From: Rhizobium sophoriradicis
GTDB lineage: Bacteria > Pseudomonadota > Alphaproteobacteria > Rhizobiales > Rhizobiaceae
DNA: 64,000 nt
Direction of reading: 5' to 3'
NCBI RefSeq assembly: GCF_003939025.1
Contig: NZ_RQIH01000019.1
Span: 1 to 64,000 of the forward strand
Shown: positions 1 through 8,212 of the stretch, piece by piece
How the letters are laid out: the number at the start of each line of letters is the position of its first letter
How positions within the stretch are numbered: the first letter of the stretch is position 1
The notes under the pieces: model-generated
What the model was told of the DNA's origin: nothing
Databases searched by the model: none
The model's input: the letters and a program-made list of their open reading frames with translations, nothing else
Program-made: the position numbers and the translations under genes

Positions 1-119
1 TCCGTCCAGCTGCCTGCCAAATCATCAAATTCAGCCACCATCACCCCGCCACACACCGAAGCGGGGCAAGCACAGATGACGGCAATCGCCTGACCCAAGC
101 TGCAACGCCGGTTATGCAA

Positions 120-345
120 CAGTCCCCAGCGGGGAGAAGGTGCCGGCAGGCGGATGAGGGGGCCGCACGGAAAACCCTCTCGGTTTAAGCTACTCCGCTA
201 CATTGGCGGCAAGGCCATGCCGGCATTCCAGTCGAACGCCCGCCCGGATATTGCCGAAGAACCTGCGTCCCAGGCCCCCTCATCCGCCCTACGGGCACCT
301 TCTCCCCGCTGGGGAGAAGAGGGAGTCGAGACGCTGCGGCATCCT
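120..345. repeat. Palindromic intergenic repeat, family A, copy 1
   Basis: Two inverted arms flank about 110 bp of unremarkable DNA: CCCCAGCGGGGAGAAGGTG near 124-142, followed by a GGCGGATGAGGGGG edge, and the complementary arm near 275-325 (CCCCCTCATCCGCC ... CTTCTCCCCGCTGGGG). Similar arms recur at 13312-13452 and 32513-32648. This resembles the rhizobial intergenic mosaic palindromes (RIME-type). The left 120 bp of the window holds nothing I recognise, and no gene lies between the window edge and the thiolase stop at 351. Confidence 0.7.
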
Positions 346-350
346 TCCCC

Positions 351-1544
351 TCACGAAAGCCGCACCGCCTCGAACAGCGCCGTCAGCCCAATGCCGCCGC
401 CGATGCCGATCATGGCGAGGCCGGTTGTGCCGGGAGCGCCGCTCTGCACCAGCTGAGTATATAGCCGGGTAACGAGAATCGCGCCGGAGGCGCCGAAGGG
501 GTGGCCGAGTGCGATGGCGCCGCCTTCCTTGTTGACCGCATCCGGAGAGATTTCGAGCTGATCGAGCGACGCCAGCACCTGGGCGGCGAAAGCCTCGTTG
601 AATTCGATCGCGTCGATGTTGGAGAGCGCGAGATCGGGCTGGCGCTGCAGCAGCTTTTTGGTCGAGACGACCGGACCGATGCCGAGCAGGTTGGGATCGA
701 CGCCGGCCGCCGCGCTGTCGATGATGGCGAGGCCTTTTTCGATGCCGAGGTGTCTCGCCATGCCGCGGCTGATGACGAGCACCAGGCAGCCGCCGTCATT
801 GAGAGGGCAGGCATTGCCTGCCGTCACCGAACCATCGGCCAGGAAGACGGGCTTGAGGCTCGCCAGCGCTTCCAGCGATGTCGTCGGGCGTGGGCATTCG
901 TCCCGGTCCACCAGCCCTTGACCGGTGGAGATCGCGACGGTCTCCGCCCGGAAGAGGCCGCCTTCGGCCGCCTTGACGGCGAGCCGGTGGCTGCGAAGGG
1001 CGAATTCATCCTGCCTCTGGCGGGTGATGTCGAATGCGCGGGCGACGTTTTCGGCGGCGACGCCCATTTCGGGGTCGCCGATCGCATCGGGGGAGAAGCG
1101 GGCGCGGCCGTAGAAGCGCGGCAGGGCGCCATTGGCTTTCGGCCTTTCGACCCGCCATGGCGCGGTGCTGACGCTCTCGACGCCGCCGGCCAGAAAACAG
1201 GAGCCGGCCTTTGCCTGGATCAGCCGGGCGGCCATGATGATCGCTTCGAGGCCGGAGCCGCATTGCCGGTCGATAGCGACGCCGGGAACGGCGATCGGCA
1301 GTCCGGCGGAAAGGGCGGCCAGCCGGCCGATATTGCCGCCGCCGCCGGCAGCGTTGCCGACCAGCACGTCGTCTATGGCTTCGGGCGCTATGCCTGTCTC
1401 GGCAAGGATGCGGCGGATGATCGGCGCGAGCAGGTCTTCGGAGGGGACCGTCGCAAGCGAGCCGAAGGCCCGGCCGATCGGCGTGCGGTAGGCGGCGACC
1501 ACCACCGGCTGCCAATCCTCGTCAGGCTGATAGGCGTAAGACAA
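351..1544 (-). CDS. Thiolase-family acetyl-CoA acyltransferase
   Basis: 397 aa, normal thiolase length. The acyl-accepting nucleophile is Cys95 in DRQCGSGLEA; Asn316 in FNEAFAAQ and His348 in ALGHPFGASGA are also present. The usual second catalytic cysteine of the C-terminal CxGGG motif is replaced by Gly380 (MIGIGGGIG), which would remove the residue that activates the acetyl-CoA carbon. Known family members cleave 3-ketoacyl-CoA or condense acyl-CoAs in the cytoplasm. The start is a TTG with GGGAG 7 nt upstream and overlaps the end of the upstream ligase gene by 23 nt, so translation is probably coupled. It is last in a thioesterase-ligase-thiolase operon. Substrate unknown. Confidence 0.85.
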   Translation of the reverse strand: MSYAYQPDEDWQPVVVAAYRTPIGRAFGSLATVPSEDLLAPIIRRILAETGIAPEAIDDVLVGNAAGGGGNIGRLAALSAGLPIAVPGVAIDRQCGSGLEAIIMAARLIQAKAGSCFLAGGVESVSTAPWRVERPKANGALPRFYGRARFSPDAIGDPEMGVAAENVARAFDITRQRQDEFALRSHRLAVKAAEGGLFRAETVAISTGQGLVDRDECPRPTTSLEALASLKPVFLADGSVTAGNACPLNDGGCLVLVISRGMARHLGIEKGLAIIDSAAAGVDPNLLGIGPVVSTKKLLQRQPDLALSNIDAIEFNEAFAAQVLASLDQLEISPDAVNKEGGAIALGHPFGASGAILVTRLYTQLVQSGAPGTTGLAMIGIGGGIGLTALFEAVRLS

Positions 1545-3045
1545 GGCCGTCTCCCGAAATGACCGATGCCTGCACCTGGCCGCGGGCGATCTTGCCGCTG
1601 CTCGTCATCGGCCAGGAGCCGATCTGGTAGAGTTGCCTGGGGATCTTGAACCTTGCAAGCTTTCCCGCGCAATGGTTCGCCAGGATTCTCGCATCGATCG
1701 CCTTCCCGGAGACGACGGCGACGATCCTCTGGCCGTAATAGTCATCCGGCAGCCCGAAGACGATGGCTTCCTCGACGCCGGGGCAGGTCTTCAGCGCGCT
1801 TTCGACTTCGGCGGGATAGACGTTGTTGCCGCCCGAAATCATCATGCCGCCGGCCCGGCCGATCACCCGCAGCATGCCGTTGGCGTCGATCTCCCCGAGA
1901 TCGCCGACGGTCGCGCCGGCCGGCGTGACCCGGAACGACTGGCCGTCGTCGCCCCAGAGATAGCCGTCGGCGATCAGGTCGCTGTTGACGAAGATGGTGC
2001 CCGGCACGTCGGTCCCGACGTCGTTTTCCTCTGGATCGCGAATGGTAATCGCGACGCCGGGATAGGCCTGCCCCACCCTGTCGATCGGAAAATAGGTCTC
2101 GCCGCCGGCAAGCGTCGAGACCGTCATGAAACCGATCTCGGATGCGCCGTAATATTCCCGGATGCGCGCCTTGGGAAAGAGGCGGCGCATGGACTCGACC
2201 TCGTTGAGGTTCAGCTTGGCGCCGGCGGTCAGCACGTCGCGCAGGCAGGTGAGCGCGGGCTCGCCTGCCCATGCGCGGGCGATCCCGGCTATATGGGTCG
2301 GCACGGCGACCAGCCGTTCGATCTCTTCTGAGGCGAGGGCGCGCGCGACCGCGCCGGCATCCCACTTCCGCACCGAATGAAACGTCGCCCCAGCATCGAG
2401 CGCTTCCACCAGGGCGTAAAGCGCCAGGCCATGCGCCAGGGCGCCGGGACAGAGGGTCGAGGGCGCGTTCTGGAGTTCGAAAACCAGCCGTCCCCGGTCG
2501 AGGCTCCGGCGCCACTGCTCGCGGGAGCGGTAATAGGCTTTCGGCTCGGCCGTGGTGCCCGAGGTGAAGCCGATCAGGAAGATGCCTCCGGCATCATCCG
2601 GCAGGTCCTCTGTCGGTACGGTGAGATCGAAAGGCTCGGCTCCGGCGATGACGACCGATATGCCGAGCCGGCGGCCGATCTCCGCACTTGCGCTCGCCTC
2701 GTCGTCGACGACAAGCACGTCGGGCGCAAGGCGCTCCAGAATGCGCTCGATCCTTTCGGCCGGCATCGTCGGATCGATGACGGCGCAGGCATTCGGCAAG
2801 GCGGTGGCGGCGACGAAATATTCGGCAAAGCCGAGATGATTGCCGAGGCTGAGCGCAACGAGCTTCTCGACGCCTGGCAGATCGATCGTGCGGCGGTTTG
2901 TGCCGGGAAGCCGCTGGAGAAAGCGATAGATCGCCCGCGAGCGCGCATGAAGTTCGCCGTAGCCGAGCGCGCCGCCGTCGATCACCACCGCCGGCTTGTC
3001 CGGTCTCTCCGTGGCGTGTCGAAGAAGCTCTGCATGGATCGGCAT
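1522..3045 (-). CDS. AMP-dependent acyl-CoA synthetase/ligase (ANL family)
   Basis: 507 aa. It activates a carboxylic acid as acyl-AMP and then loads it on CoA. The P-loop-like motif FTSGTTAEPKAYYR lies near residue 150, the YYGASEIGFM adenine-binding motif near 295, the hinge region GRAGGMMISGGNNVYP near 395, and the C-terminal catalytic lysine motif SSGKIARGQ near 480. All family motifs are intact. It starts 3 nt after the thioesterase stop and overlaps the thiolase start, which places the three genes in one operon. The set suggests uptake and chain shortening or condensation of a fatty or aryl acid; the exact acid cannot be read from the sequence. Confidence 0.88.
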   Translation of the reverse strand: MPIHAELLRHATERPDKPAVVIDGGALGYGELHARSRAIYRFLQRLPGTNRRTIDLPGVEKLVALSLGNHLGFAEYFVAATALPNACAVIDPTMPAERIERILERLAPDVLVVDDEASASAEIGRRLGISVVIAGAEPFDLTVPTEDLPDDAGGIFLIGFTSGTTAEPKAYYRSREQWRRSLDRGRLVFELQNAPSTLCPGALAHGLALYALVEALDAGATFHSVRKWDAGAVARALASEEIERLVAVPTHIAGIARAWAGEPALTCLRDVLTAGAKLNLNEVESMRRLFPKARIREYYGASEIGFMTVSTLAGGETYFPIDRVGQAYPGVAITIRDPEENDVGTDVPGTIFVNSDLIADGYLWGDDGQSFRVTPAGATVGDLGEIDANGMLRVIGRAGGMMISGGNNVYPAEVESALKTCPGVEEAIVFGLPDDYYGQRIVAVVSGKAIDARILANHCAGKLARFKIPRQLYQIGSWPMTSSGKIARGQVQASVISGDGLVLRLSA

Positions 3046-3048
3046 GGA

Positions 3049-3465
3049 TCAGCCCTGCGACAAGGCGGCTCTGGTCGCCTCCGGGATCGGCGTCGGACGG
3101 CTGTCGGAAAGGCCGACGCAGACCCAGACGAGGCCGGCCGTTGCGCAATGGGCGCCGTCGCGCCGGCGAAAGAGTTCGATCGCAAAGGCGAGGCTGGTGC
3201 GCCCGATCTTCTCGACGGCGACCTTCGCCTCGACGACATCGTCGACGTCGATCGGATTGTGAAAGGTGATCTCCGCCTTCTTGACGTGATAGGCGACACC
3301 CGAGGTCGTGTGGCGGAAGTGGCCGAGGATCTCGCGGTGCCTGAGGAACTCGACGACGGCATCCTCGCAATAGTCGAGATAGACCGAATTGTGGACATGG
3401 CCATAGATGTCGATGTCTCGCATCGAGACCCGGAACGATGCTAAAGGCCTGTCGTCAACGCTCAT
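3049..3465 (-). CDS. Acyl-CoA thioesterase, 4HBT/YbgC-like hotdog fold
   Basis: 138 aa from the ATG at 3465; a TTG four codons upstream is the alternative. The hotdog motif RDIDIYGHVHNSVYLDYCED near residues 15-35 carries the aspartate, the H-N pair and the tyrosine typical of 4-hydroxybenzoyl-CoA thioesterase/YbgC proteins. It would hydrolyse acyl-CoA thioesters in the cytoplasm. It is first gene of the operon with the acyl-CoA ligase and thiolase and is divergent from the MDR reductase, sharing a short promoter region of about 50 bp. Confidence 0.85.
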   Translation of the reverse strand: MSVDDRPLASFRVSMRDIDIYGHVHNSVYLDYCEDAVVEFLRHREILGHFRHTTSGVAYHVKKAEITFHNPIDVDDVVEAKVAVEKIGRTSLAFAIELFRRRDGAHCATAGLVWVCVGLSDSRPTPIPEATRAALSQG

Positions 3466-3519
3466 TCGATCATCCAAAATTGGTGGGCTGTTCTAACCGC
3501 GAGCATGTGGGGGATGCAA

Positions 3520-4488
3520 ATGCAATATCAGGCGGTCGTGCGAAAATTCGGCCCGGCCCCGGAGGTCGTCGGGATCGAGCGGGCGCCGCTGCCGGCGCTG
3601 CGGCGCGACCACGTCCGCGTGCGGCTGCTGGCGCGCTCGATCAATCCTTCCGATATCATCACCATATCAGGCGCCTATGCCGGCCGCACGACCCTGCCCT
3701 TCATTCCGGGCTTCGAAGCCTTCAGCGTAGTCGAAGCCTGCGGCGAAGCGGTCTATGGACTGCCGCTGGGAACGCGCGTGTTGCCGGTGCGCAGCGCCGG
3801 CGGGTGGCAGGAATTCAAGGACACCGACCCCAGCTGGTGCCTGCGCGTGCCGGACGCGCTCTCCGATTTCGAGGCGGCGACGAGCTACGTGAACCCGATG
3901 ACGGCGTGGCTGATGCTGCACAACAAGATCGGGCTGAGACCGGGCATGCGCATCGCCGTCAACGCCGCTGCCTCCTCGATCGGATCGGTCCTGATCGGCC
4001 TCGCGAATGCCGTTGGCGTCGAGCCGGTGGCGATCGTTCGCAGCGAGGAATCCCGCCAGCGCTTGCGTGGCCGGCACGAGACCGTTGTCATCGACAGGGA
4101 GGATAGCGACCTGGCAGCCGGCCTCGCCGGCCGGCATGGGCTCGATGCGGTGCTCGACTGCGTCGGCGGGCCGCGCGCCTCGGTGCTTGCCGATGCGCTC
4201 AAGCCCGGCGGACATTTCGTGCATTATGGCCTGCTCTCGGGCCAAAGCATCCCGAATACCTTCTGGGCCTCCCATCCCGATATCAGGTTTTCCTTTTTCC
4301 ATCTCCGGGAATGGGTTCATTCCGAAACCATGGATAATGTCCAGCGCGCCTATTCCGAGGTGACCGCACAGATCGCCGCAAAGGTGATCGCCACCGAGGT
4401 GCGGGAGGTGTTTCCTCTGGAAAGGATCGGCGAGGCGCTGCAAGCTGCCCTTCCCTTCCGGACTGGCGGCAAGGTGCTGCTGGCTTGA
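3520..4488 (+). CDS. MDR-family NAD(P)H oxidoreductase, enoyl reductase-like
   Basis: Medium-chain dehydrogenase/reductase without zinc-ligand cysteines. The N-terminal GroES-like part contains ARSINPSDIITISGAY, and the Rossmann part starts with NAAASSIGSVLIGLANAVG around residue 150, followed by DAVLDCVGG. This resembles 2-enoyl thioester reductases (MECR/Etr1) and quinone oxidoreductases. ATGs at 3505, 3514 and 3520 are in frame; 3520 has GGGGGA 6 nt upstream and gives the natural family N-terminus MQYQAVVRKFG. It is divergent from the acyl-CoA operon, so a role in the same acyl metabolism is a reasonable inference. Confidence 0.8.
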   Translation: MQYQAVVRKFGPAPEVVGIERAPLPALRRDHVRVRLLARSINPSDIITISGAYAGRTTLPFIPGFEAFSVVEACGEAVYGLPLGTRVLPVRSAGGWQEFKDTDPSWCLRVPDALSDFEAATSYVNPMTAWLMLHNKIGLRPGMRIAVNAAASSIGSVLIGLANAVGVEPVAIVRSEESRQRLRGRHETVVIDREDSDLAAGLAGRHGLDAVLDCVGGPRASVLADALKPGGHFVHYGLLSGQSIPNTFWASHPDIRFSFFHLREWVHSETMDNVQRAYSEVTAQIAAKVIATEVREVFPLERIGEALQAALPFRTGGKVLLA

Positions 4489-4497
4489 GGGGGCCAC

Positions 4498-4873
4498 GCT
4501 CCGACCTTGCTTCTTGCGCCTAGCCCCTGGTGGCCGACCTCGTCCTTCGAGGCCCCTGCGGGGCACCTCAGGATGAGGGCGGAGAGAGGTCGCGGCATCT
4601 CCAACGCCCGTTGTTGCCGGCGGGGCACCCGCCAACCTTCCTCATCCTGAGGCGCGCAGGCCAAAGGCCGGAGCCTCGAAGGACGCGCTCCGACCGCGCT
4701 TCTCGTCCTTCGAGGCCCCTGCGGGGCACCTCAGGATGAGGTCGGAGAGAGGTCGCGGCATCCATCAACGTCCGCTGTTGTCGGCGCGGCATCCACCAAC
4801 CTCCCTCATCCTGAGGTGCGCAGGTCGAAGGCCGGAGCCTCGAAGGACACGCTCCGATCTTGCTTCTTGCCTC
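4498..4873. repeat. Tandem block of palindromic intergenic repeats, family B
   Basis: No gene in this 390-bp gap. A unit of about 165 bp occurs twice (about 4540-4700 and 4705-4870). Each unit has a left part TCGTCCTTCGAGGCCCCTGC, then CACCTCAGGATGAGG, and an inverted counterpart CCTCATCCTGAGG ... GAGCCTCGAAGGAC. GAGAGAGGTCGCGGCAT occurs in both units, and CGCTCCGA plus CTTCTTGC mark the outer edges. The arms are complementary within and between units, so long cruciforms or RNA hairpins are possible. It lies between convergent genes (MDR reductase and HxlR regulator). Confidence 0.85.
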
Positions 4874-4882
4874 TATTCAAAC

Positions 4883-5254
4883 CTACTCAGTTTCATGCCG
4901 TAGCCGCGATCGAATGATCTCGGAATGGTTCTGCTCGGCCCAGCCGACCAGGGCCTTCATCGGGATGAGGAAGGATCGGCCGAGTTCCGTCAGCTCATAT
5001 TCCACGCGCGGCGGCACTTCGGGATAGACGGTGCGCCTAATATAGCCGTCCTGCTCCAGATGCCGCAGCGTCTTGGAGAGCATCTGCTTGGAGATGTCGC
5101 CGATCTCGCGCAGCAGCTCGTTGAAGCGCTTTTTCTCGGTTTCCAGCGCCTCGAGCGTCAGCAGGCTCCACTGATCGCCGATGCGGTCGAGCACGCCCCT
5201 GATCGGGCATCCTGCCCCGGGCCGCTCTCCTGCCCGATCGGTTTTCGAGGGCAT
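4883..5254 (-). CDS. HxlR-family winged-helix transcriptional regulator
   Basis: 123 aa from the ATG at 5254, which has GGAGG 4-5 nt upstream; an upstream in-frame start at 5275 lacks support. Features of the HxlR family are an early cysteine (GAGCPIRGVLDRIGDQWS), the recognition-helix segment ISKQMLSKTLRHLEQDGYI and the wing RTVYPEVPPRVEYELTELG. Such proteins often sense electrophiles or redox state through the cysteine and repress a divergent gene. Here the divergent neighbour is the SnoaL-like gene starting at 5396, with about 140 bp of shared regulatory DNA. Confidence 0.9.
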   Translation of the reverse strand: MPSKTDRAGERPGAGCPIRGVLDRIGDQWSLLTLEALETEKKRFNELLREIGDISKQMLSKTLRHLEQDGYIRRTVYPEVPPRVEYELTELGRSFLIPMKALVGWAEQNHSEIIRSRLRHETE

Positions 5255-5324
5255 GGCTTCCTCCTTTCCGGTCATCGCGCGCTGACCTCGGCACTGAAAA
5301 CTGCCTTCTTGCCGGGCATTTCGC

Positions 5325-5376
5325 GCTGTCCTAGACCAAGCATTATAGTCCGTTTCTTAGACTAGATCGCGGATTC
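5325..5376. promoter_or_regulatory. Divergent promoter/operator region, HxlR regulator and SnoaL-like gene
   Basis: The gap contains two TAGAC elements (CCTAGACCAAG near 5331 and CTTAGACTAG near 5357) about 26 bp apart in a relatively AT-rich stretch. Paired short repeats between an HxlR gene and its divergent target are typical operator sites. The assignment rests on position and repetition only. Confidence 0.4.
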
Positions 5377-5395
5377 ATACCAAGGAGATTGATGC

Positions 5396-5855
5396 ATGAC
5401 ATTCGGGAAATCCCTTTGCGCACTCGCCATTCTGGCAGGCATCGCCATGCCTTCCGGCGCCTTCGCCGCCTCTCGGGTTAAAGGCCGAGGAAGCCAACCG
5501 GAAGCTGGTGGTGGAGTTCTACGACCGCTTCTTCAACATCCATGATATCGAGGCCGCCGCAGTGGTCGCGGACGAGTACCGGCAGCACAATCCCGAGGTT
5601 CCGGATGGCAAGAAGCCTCTCGTTTCCTTCTTCACCGGCTTTTTTAAGGACAATCCTCAATCGAAGGCCAAGATCGTCCGCAGTTCGGCCGATGGCGATC
5701 TCGTCTGGCTGCATGTACATGCGACGAACGGCACCGACGATCGCGGCCAGGCGATCGTCGATATTTTCCGCGTCAAGGACGGCAAGATCGTCGAGCACTG
5801 GGATGTGATCCAGGCGGTTCCGAAAGAGGCCGCCAACAAGAACACCATGTTCTGA
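5396..5855 (+). pseudogene. Exported SnoaL/NTF2-like protein, frameshifted
   Basis: An ATG at 5396 preceded by AAGGAGA opens a clear signal peptide (MTFGKSLCALAILAGIAM, then PSGAFAA). That frame runs into a stop soon after. The rest of the protein continues in another frame from about 5472: LKAEEANRKLVVEFYDRFFN, then a SnoaL-like body ending KDGKIVEHWDVIQAVP at 5855. Dropping one base of the TCTC at 5471-5474 would restore AASGLKAEEAN and give a protein of about 152 aa. The lesion may be real or a sequence error. The downstream part alone could start at GTG 5508 (115 aa, no signal peptide). It is divergent from the HxlR regulator, its likely controller. Confidence 0.75.
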
Positions 5856-5898
5856 AAATTATGGGGCCGGCTCATGGCCGGCCTCGATCACCAGGCAG

Positions 5899-6774
5899 TC
5901 AGGCGAGCGACAGACGCGTCGCGCACCAGTCCCACACCGCGTCCACGGCCTTTCGCGGCGATGATGAGCGTTTGCGGACGAGAAAGTAATCGGGTCCGAT
6001 GGTCGCTGTGGCATCCGTCACCTGCACCAACCGCCCGGCCTCGAGATCGGCCGCCACGAAAGCCCGGCAGGCTAGCACCACCCCCTGGCCGGCAAGTGCT
6101 GCATCCAGTGCCAGTGTCGTGTGGTTGAAGGCCGCGCCCGGCAGCTTCTCCCGGAATCCGAGGAACACGCCCCAGCGGTCGTGCGAGTCATGCAGGAGCG
6201 GCAGCTTGCAAAGCTCTTCGCCGCTCAACGGAAGGGTAAGGTCCTTGACCAGATGCGGACTCGCCACCGCGACCAGTTCCTGACGGAACAGCAGCCTTGC
6301 CTCCAGCGCCGCCGGGAAAGCCTGGCTGGTCAGGCGCACGGCGATATCCACCTGGTCGCGGTCGAAATCCGACAGCGTCTCGGTGGCGACCGTCCTCAGA
6401 TCCACGTCGGGAAGGGCGCTGTAGAGCTCGGCGAGGCGCGGGATCAAAAGCTTGGCGGCGACGGTCGGGGTGACGCTGATCGTCACGGTTTCCGGCCGCG
6501 CGAGAAGCCGTCCGGTCGCTTCGCCCAGCATATCGAAGGCGCGGGTCAGGTCGGAGAGATAGGCCGCACCCTGCGCGGTCAGCGCAAGCCCGCGGGGCAG
6601 GCGCTGGAACAGCATGAGGCCGAGCTGATCTTCCAGCGCGCGGACCTGCTGGGCGATCGCACCCTGTGTGACGCCGAGCTCCTCGGCGGCGGCGCGAAAA
6701 TTCAGCCAGCGGCCGGAAGCCTCGAAGGCGCGCAGAGCATTCAATGGCGGCAGCGCGCGGCGGGATTGGATCAT
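5899..6774 (-). CDS. LysR-family transcriptional regulator, GcvA-like
   Basis: 291 aa from the ATG at 6774. The reading frame extends upstream to 6927, but those codons do not look like LysR sequence. The N-terminal HTH is PPLNALRAFEASGRWLNFRA followed by AAEELGVTQGAIAQQVRALE, the GcvA subgroup pattern. The effector-binding domain follows from about residue 90. It is divergent from the SDR gene at 6881, so it probably controls that gene and the PNPOx-like gene behind it. No effector can be inferred. Confidence 0.9.
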   Translation of the reverse strand: MIQSRRALPPLNALRAFEASGRWLNFRAAAEELGVTQGAIAQQVRALEDQLGLMLFQRLPRGLALTAQGAAYLSDLTRAFDMLGEATGRLLARPETVTISVTPTVAAKLLIPRLAELYSALPDVDLRTVATETLSDFDRDQVDIAVRLTSQAFPAALEARLLFRQELVAVASPHLVKDLTLPLSGEELCKLPLLHDSHDRWGVFLGFREKLPGAAFNHTTLALDAALAGQGVVLACRAFVAADLEAGRLVQVTDATATIGPDYFLVRKRSSSPRKAVDAVWDWCATRLSLA

Positions 6775-6880
6775 TGGCTTATCCAGTAGATTTTCTACAG
6801 TCTCGCATGTTTCTTTCTCGCGCGAAAGCAGAGAGCATATCTGGCATAATGCTGCGCAAATCAGCTGTCGGGAGGTTTCA

Positions 6881-7585
6881 ATGTCTGAAGGAAAAGTCGC
6901 TCTCATCACCGCAGGCGGATCCGGCATGGGCGCCGCAGCCGCAAGGAAACTCGCTGCGGACGGCTACCACATCGCCATTCTGTCCTCCTCCGGCCAAGGC
7001 GAGGCGCTGGCAAGGGAACTCGGCGGCGTCGGTGTCACCGGCTCCAACCAGTCCAACGACGATGTGAAGCGGCTCGTCGATCTCTCGATGGAGCGATGGG
7101 GGCGCATCGACGCGCTGGTCAATTCCGCCGGCCACGGCCCGCGCGCGCCGATCCTCGACATCTCGGACGAGGATTGGCACAAGGGCATGGAGGTCTATTT
7201 CCTGAGCGCGGTGCGCCCGATCCGCCTGGTCGCGCCGATCATGGAAAGCCAGGGCGGCGGCGCCATCGTCAATATCTCGACGGCATGGGCTTTCGAACCC
7301 TCGCCGATGTTCCCGACCTCGGCCGTCTTCCGGGCGGGGCTCGCAAGCTTCACCAAGATCTTCGCGGATACCTATGCGGCCAAAAACATCCGCCTGAACA
7401 ACGTCCTGCCCGGCTGGATCGACAGCCTGCCCGCCACAGAGGAGCGGCGCGACAGCGTTCCGATGGGCCGCTACGGCACAAGCGAGGAAATCGCAGCCAC
7501 CATCGCCTTCCTCCTGTCCGAGGGCGCGGGCTATATCACCGGCCAGAACATCCGCGTTGACGGCGGTATCGCCCGGTCCGTCTGA
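6881..7585 (+). CDS. SDR-fold protein lacking the YxxxK catalytic pair
   Basis: 234 aa; the start is fixed by GGAGG 6 nt before the ATG. The nucleotide-binding motif TAGGSGMGAAAAR (about residues 10-22), the NSAG motif and the NIST serine are present. The active-site segment reads FPTSAVFRAGLASF: aligned on the following helix, the catalytic Tyr becomes Ser and the Lys becomes Arg. The C-terminus GYITGQNIRVDGG is typical of FabG-like SDRs. It probably binds NAD(P)(H), but classical SDR chemistry is doubtful. It is followed 14 nt later by the PNPOx-like gene and is divergent from a LysR regulator. Confidence 0.8.
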   Translation: MSEGKVALITAGGSGMGAAAARKLAADGYHIAILSSSGQGEALARELGGVGVTGSNQSNDDVKRLVDLSMERWGRIDALVNSAGHGPRAPILDISDEDWHKGMEVYFLSAVRPIRLVAPIMESQGGGAIVNISTAWAFEPSPMFPTSAVFRAGLASFTKIFADTYAAKNIRLNNVLPGWIDSLPATEERRDSVPMGRYGTSEEIAATIAFLLSEGAGYITGQNIRVDGGIARSV

Positions 7586-7599
7586 GCAGGAGCCGGCCG

Positions 7600-8171
7600 G
7601 TGGATCTCCCAGATATCGACGCCTCGGCATGGGCGAAGCTCGAAACGGCTGCGGTGGTTCCGCAGTCCGGTTTCCGCTATCTCAACCTCTGCTCCGTCGA
7701 TACGGAGACGAGGCCGCAGGCGCGCATGATTGTGCTGCGTGCGGCCGACAGATCGGCGCGGCGTCTCGAATTTCATACGGATCGCGCAGCCCGAAATGGC
7801 GGGAGCTTTCCGCAACCCCTCATGTCACGGTCCTCGGCTTCAGCGCCGAAAGCCGGTTGCAACTTCGGCTTCAGGGAAAGGTCGAGCTTCATGGGCCGGG
7901 AAGCGGAGCGGCCGGCACCGCATGGGACAGGCTGCCCGCGCGAACGCGGATGACTTATGCCGGCGGCCCGCCTGGGGACGAGCGCGCCTTCGAAACTATC
8001 GGAGTGGCGGCGCCTGCGGATGAGGCCGAGGGAAAGGCGCGCTTCGGCCTGCTGATCTTTCGGGCCAGCACGCTGGACTGGTTCCAGCTGCGCCAGCTGG
8101 ACAATCGCAGGGCATTGTTCTCTTATGACGAAACCGGCGCCCTCTCCTCTCGCCGCTGGGTCAATCCCTGA
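7600..8171 (+). pseudogene. Pyridoxamine 5'-phosphate oxidase-like flavoprotein, frameshifted
   Basis: A GTG at 7600 with AGGAG upstream starts MDLPDIDASAWAKLETAA. The frame carries the FMN-binding strands (PQARMIVLRAAD, RRLEFHTD) and then goes out of frame at about 7781. The continuation SRSPKWRELSATPHVTVLGF lies in another frame and runs to 8171 with the expected C-terminal LDWFQLRQLDNRRALFSYDE. Adding one base near 7781 would join FHTD to SRSPKW and give about 190 aa. Family members are FMN-dependent oxidases or flavin-binding proteins. It forms a short operon with the SDR gene. The lesion could be decay or sequence error. Confidence 0.75.
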
Positions 8172-8212
8172 CCTGAAATCGCCGCGCTTTCAGACGTTGA
8201 GCGGAGGGGCGA

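Noticed and set aside
501..1562. 353-codon frame antisense to the thiolase
   Set aside because: It is a composition shadow of a motif-verified gene with no ribosome-binding site of its own.
4498..4873. CRISPR-like array
   Set aside because: Repeats are long, palindromic and few, without short regular spacers, and no cas gene is present.
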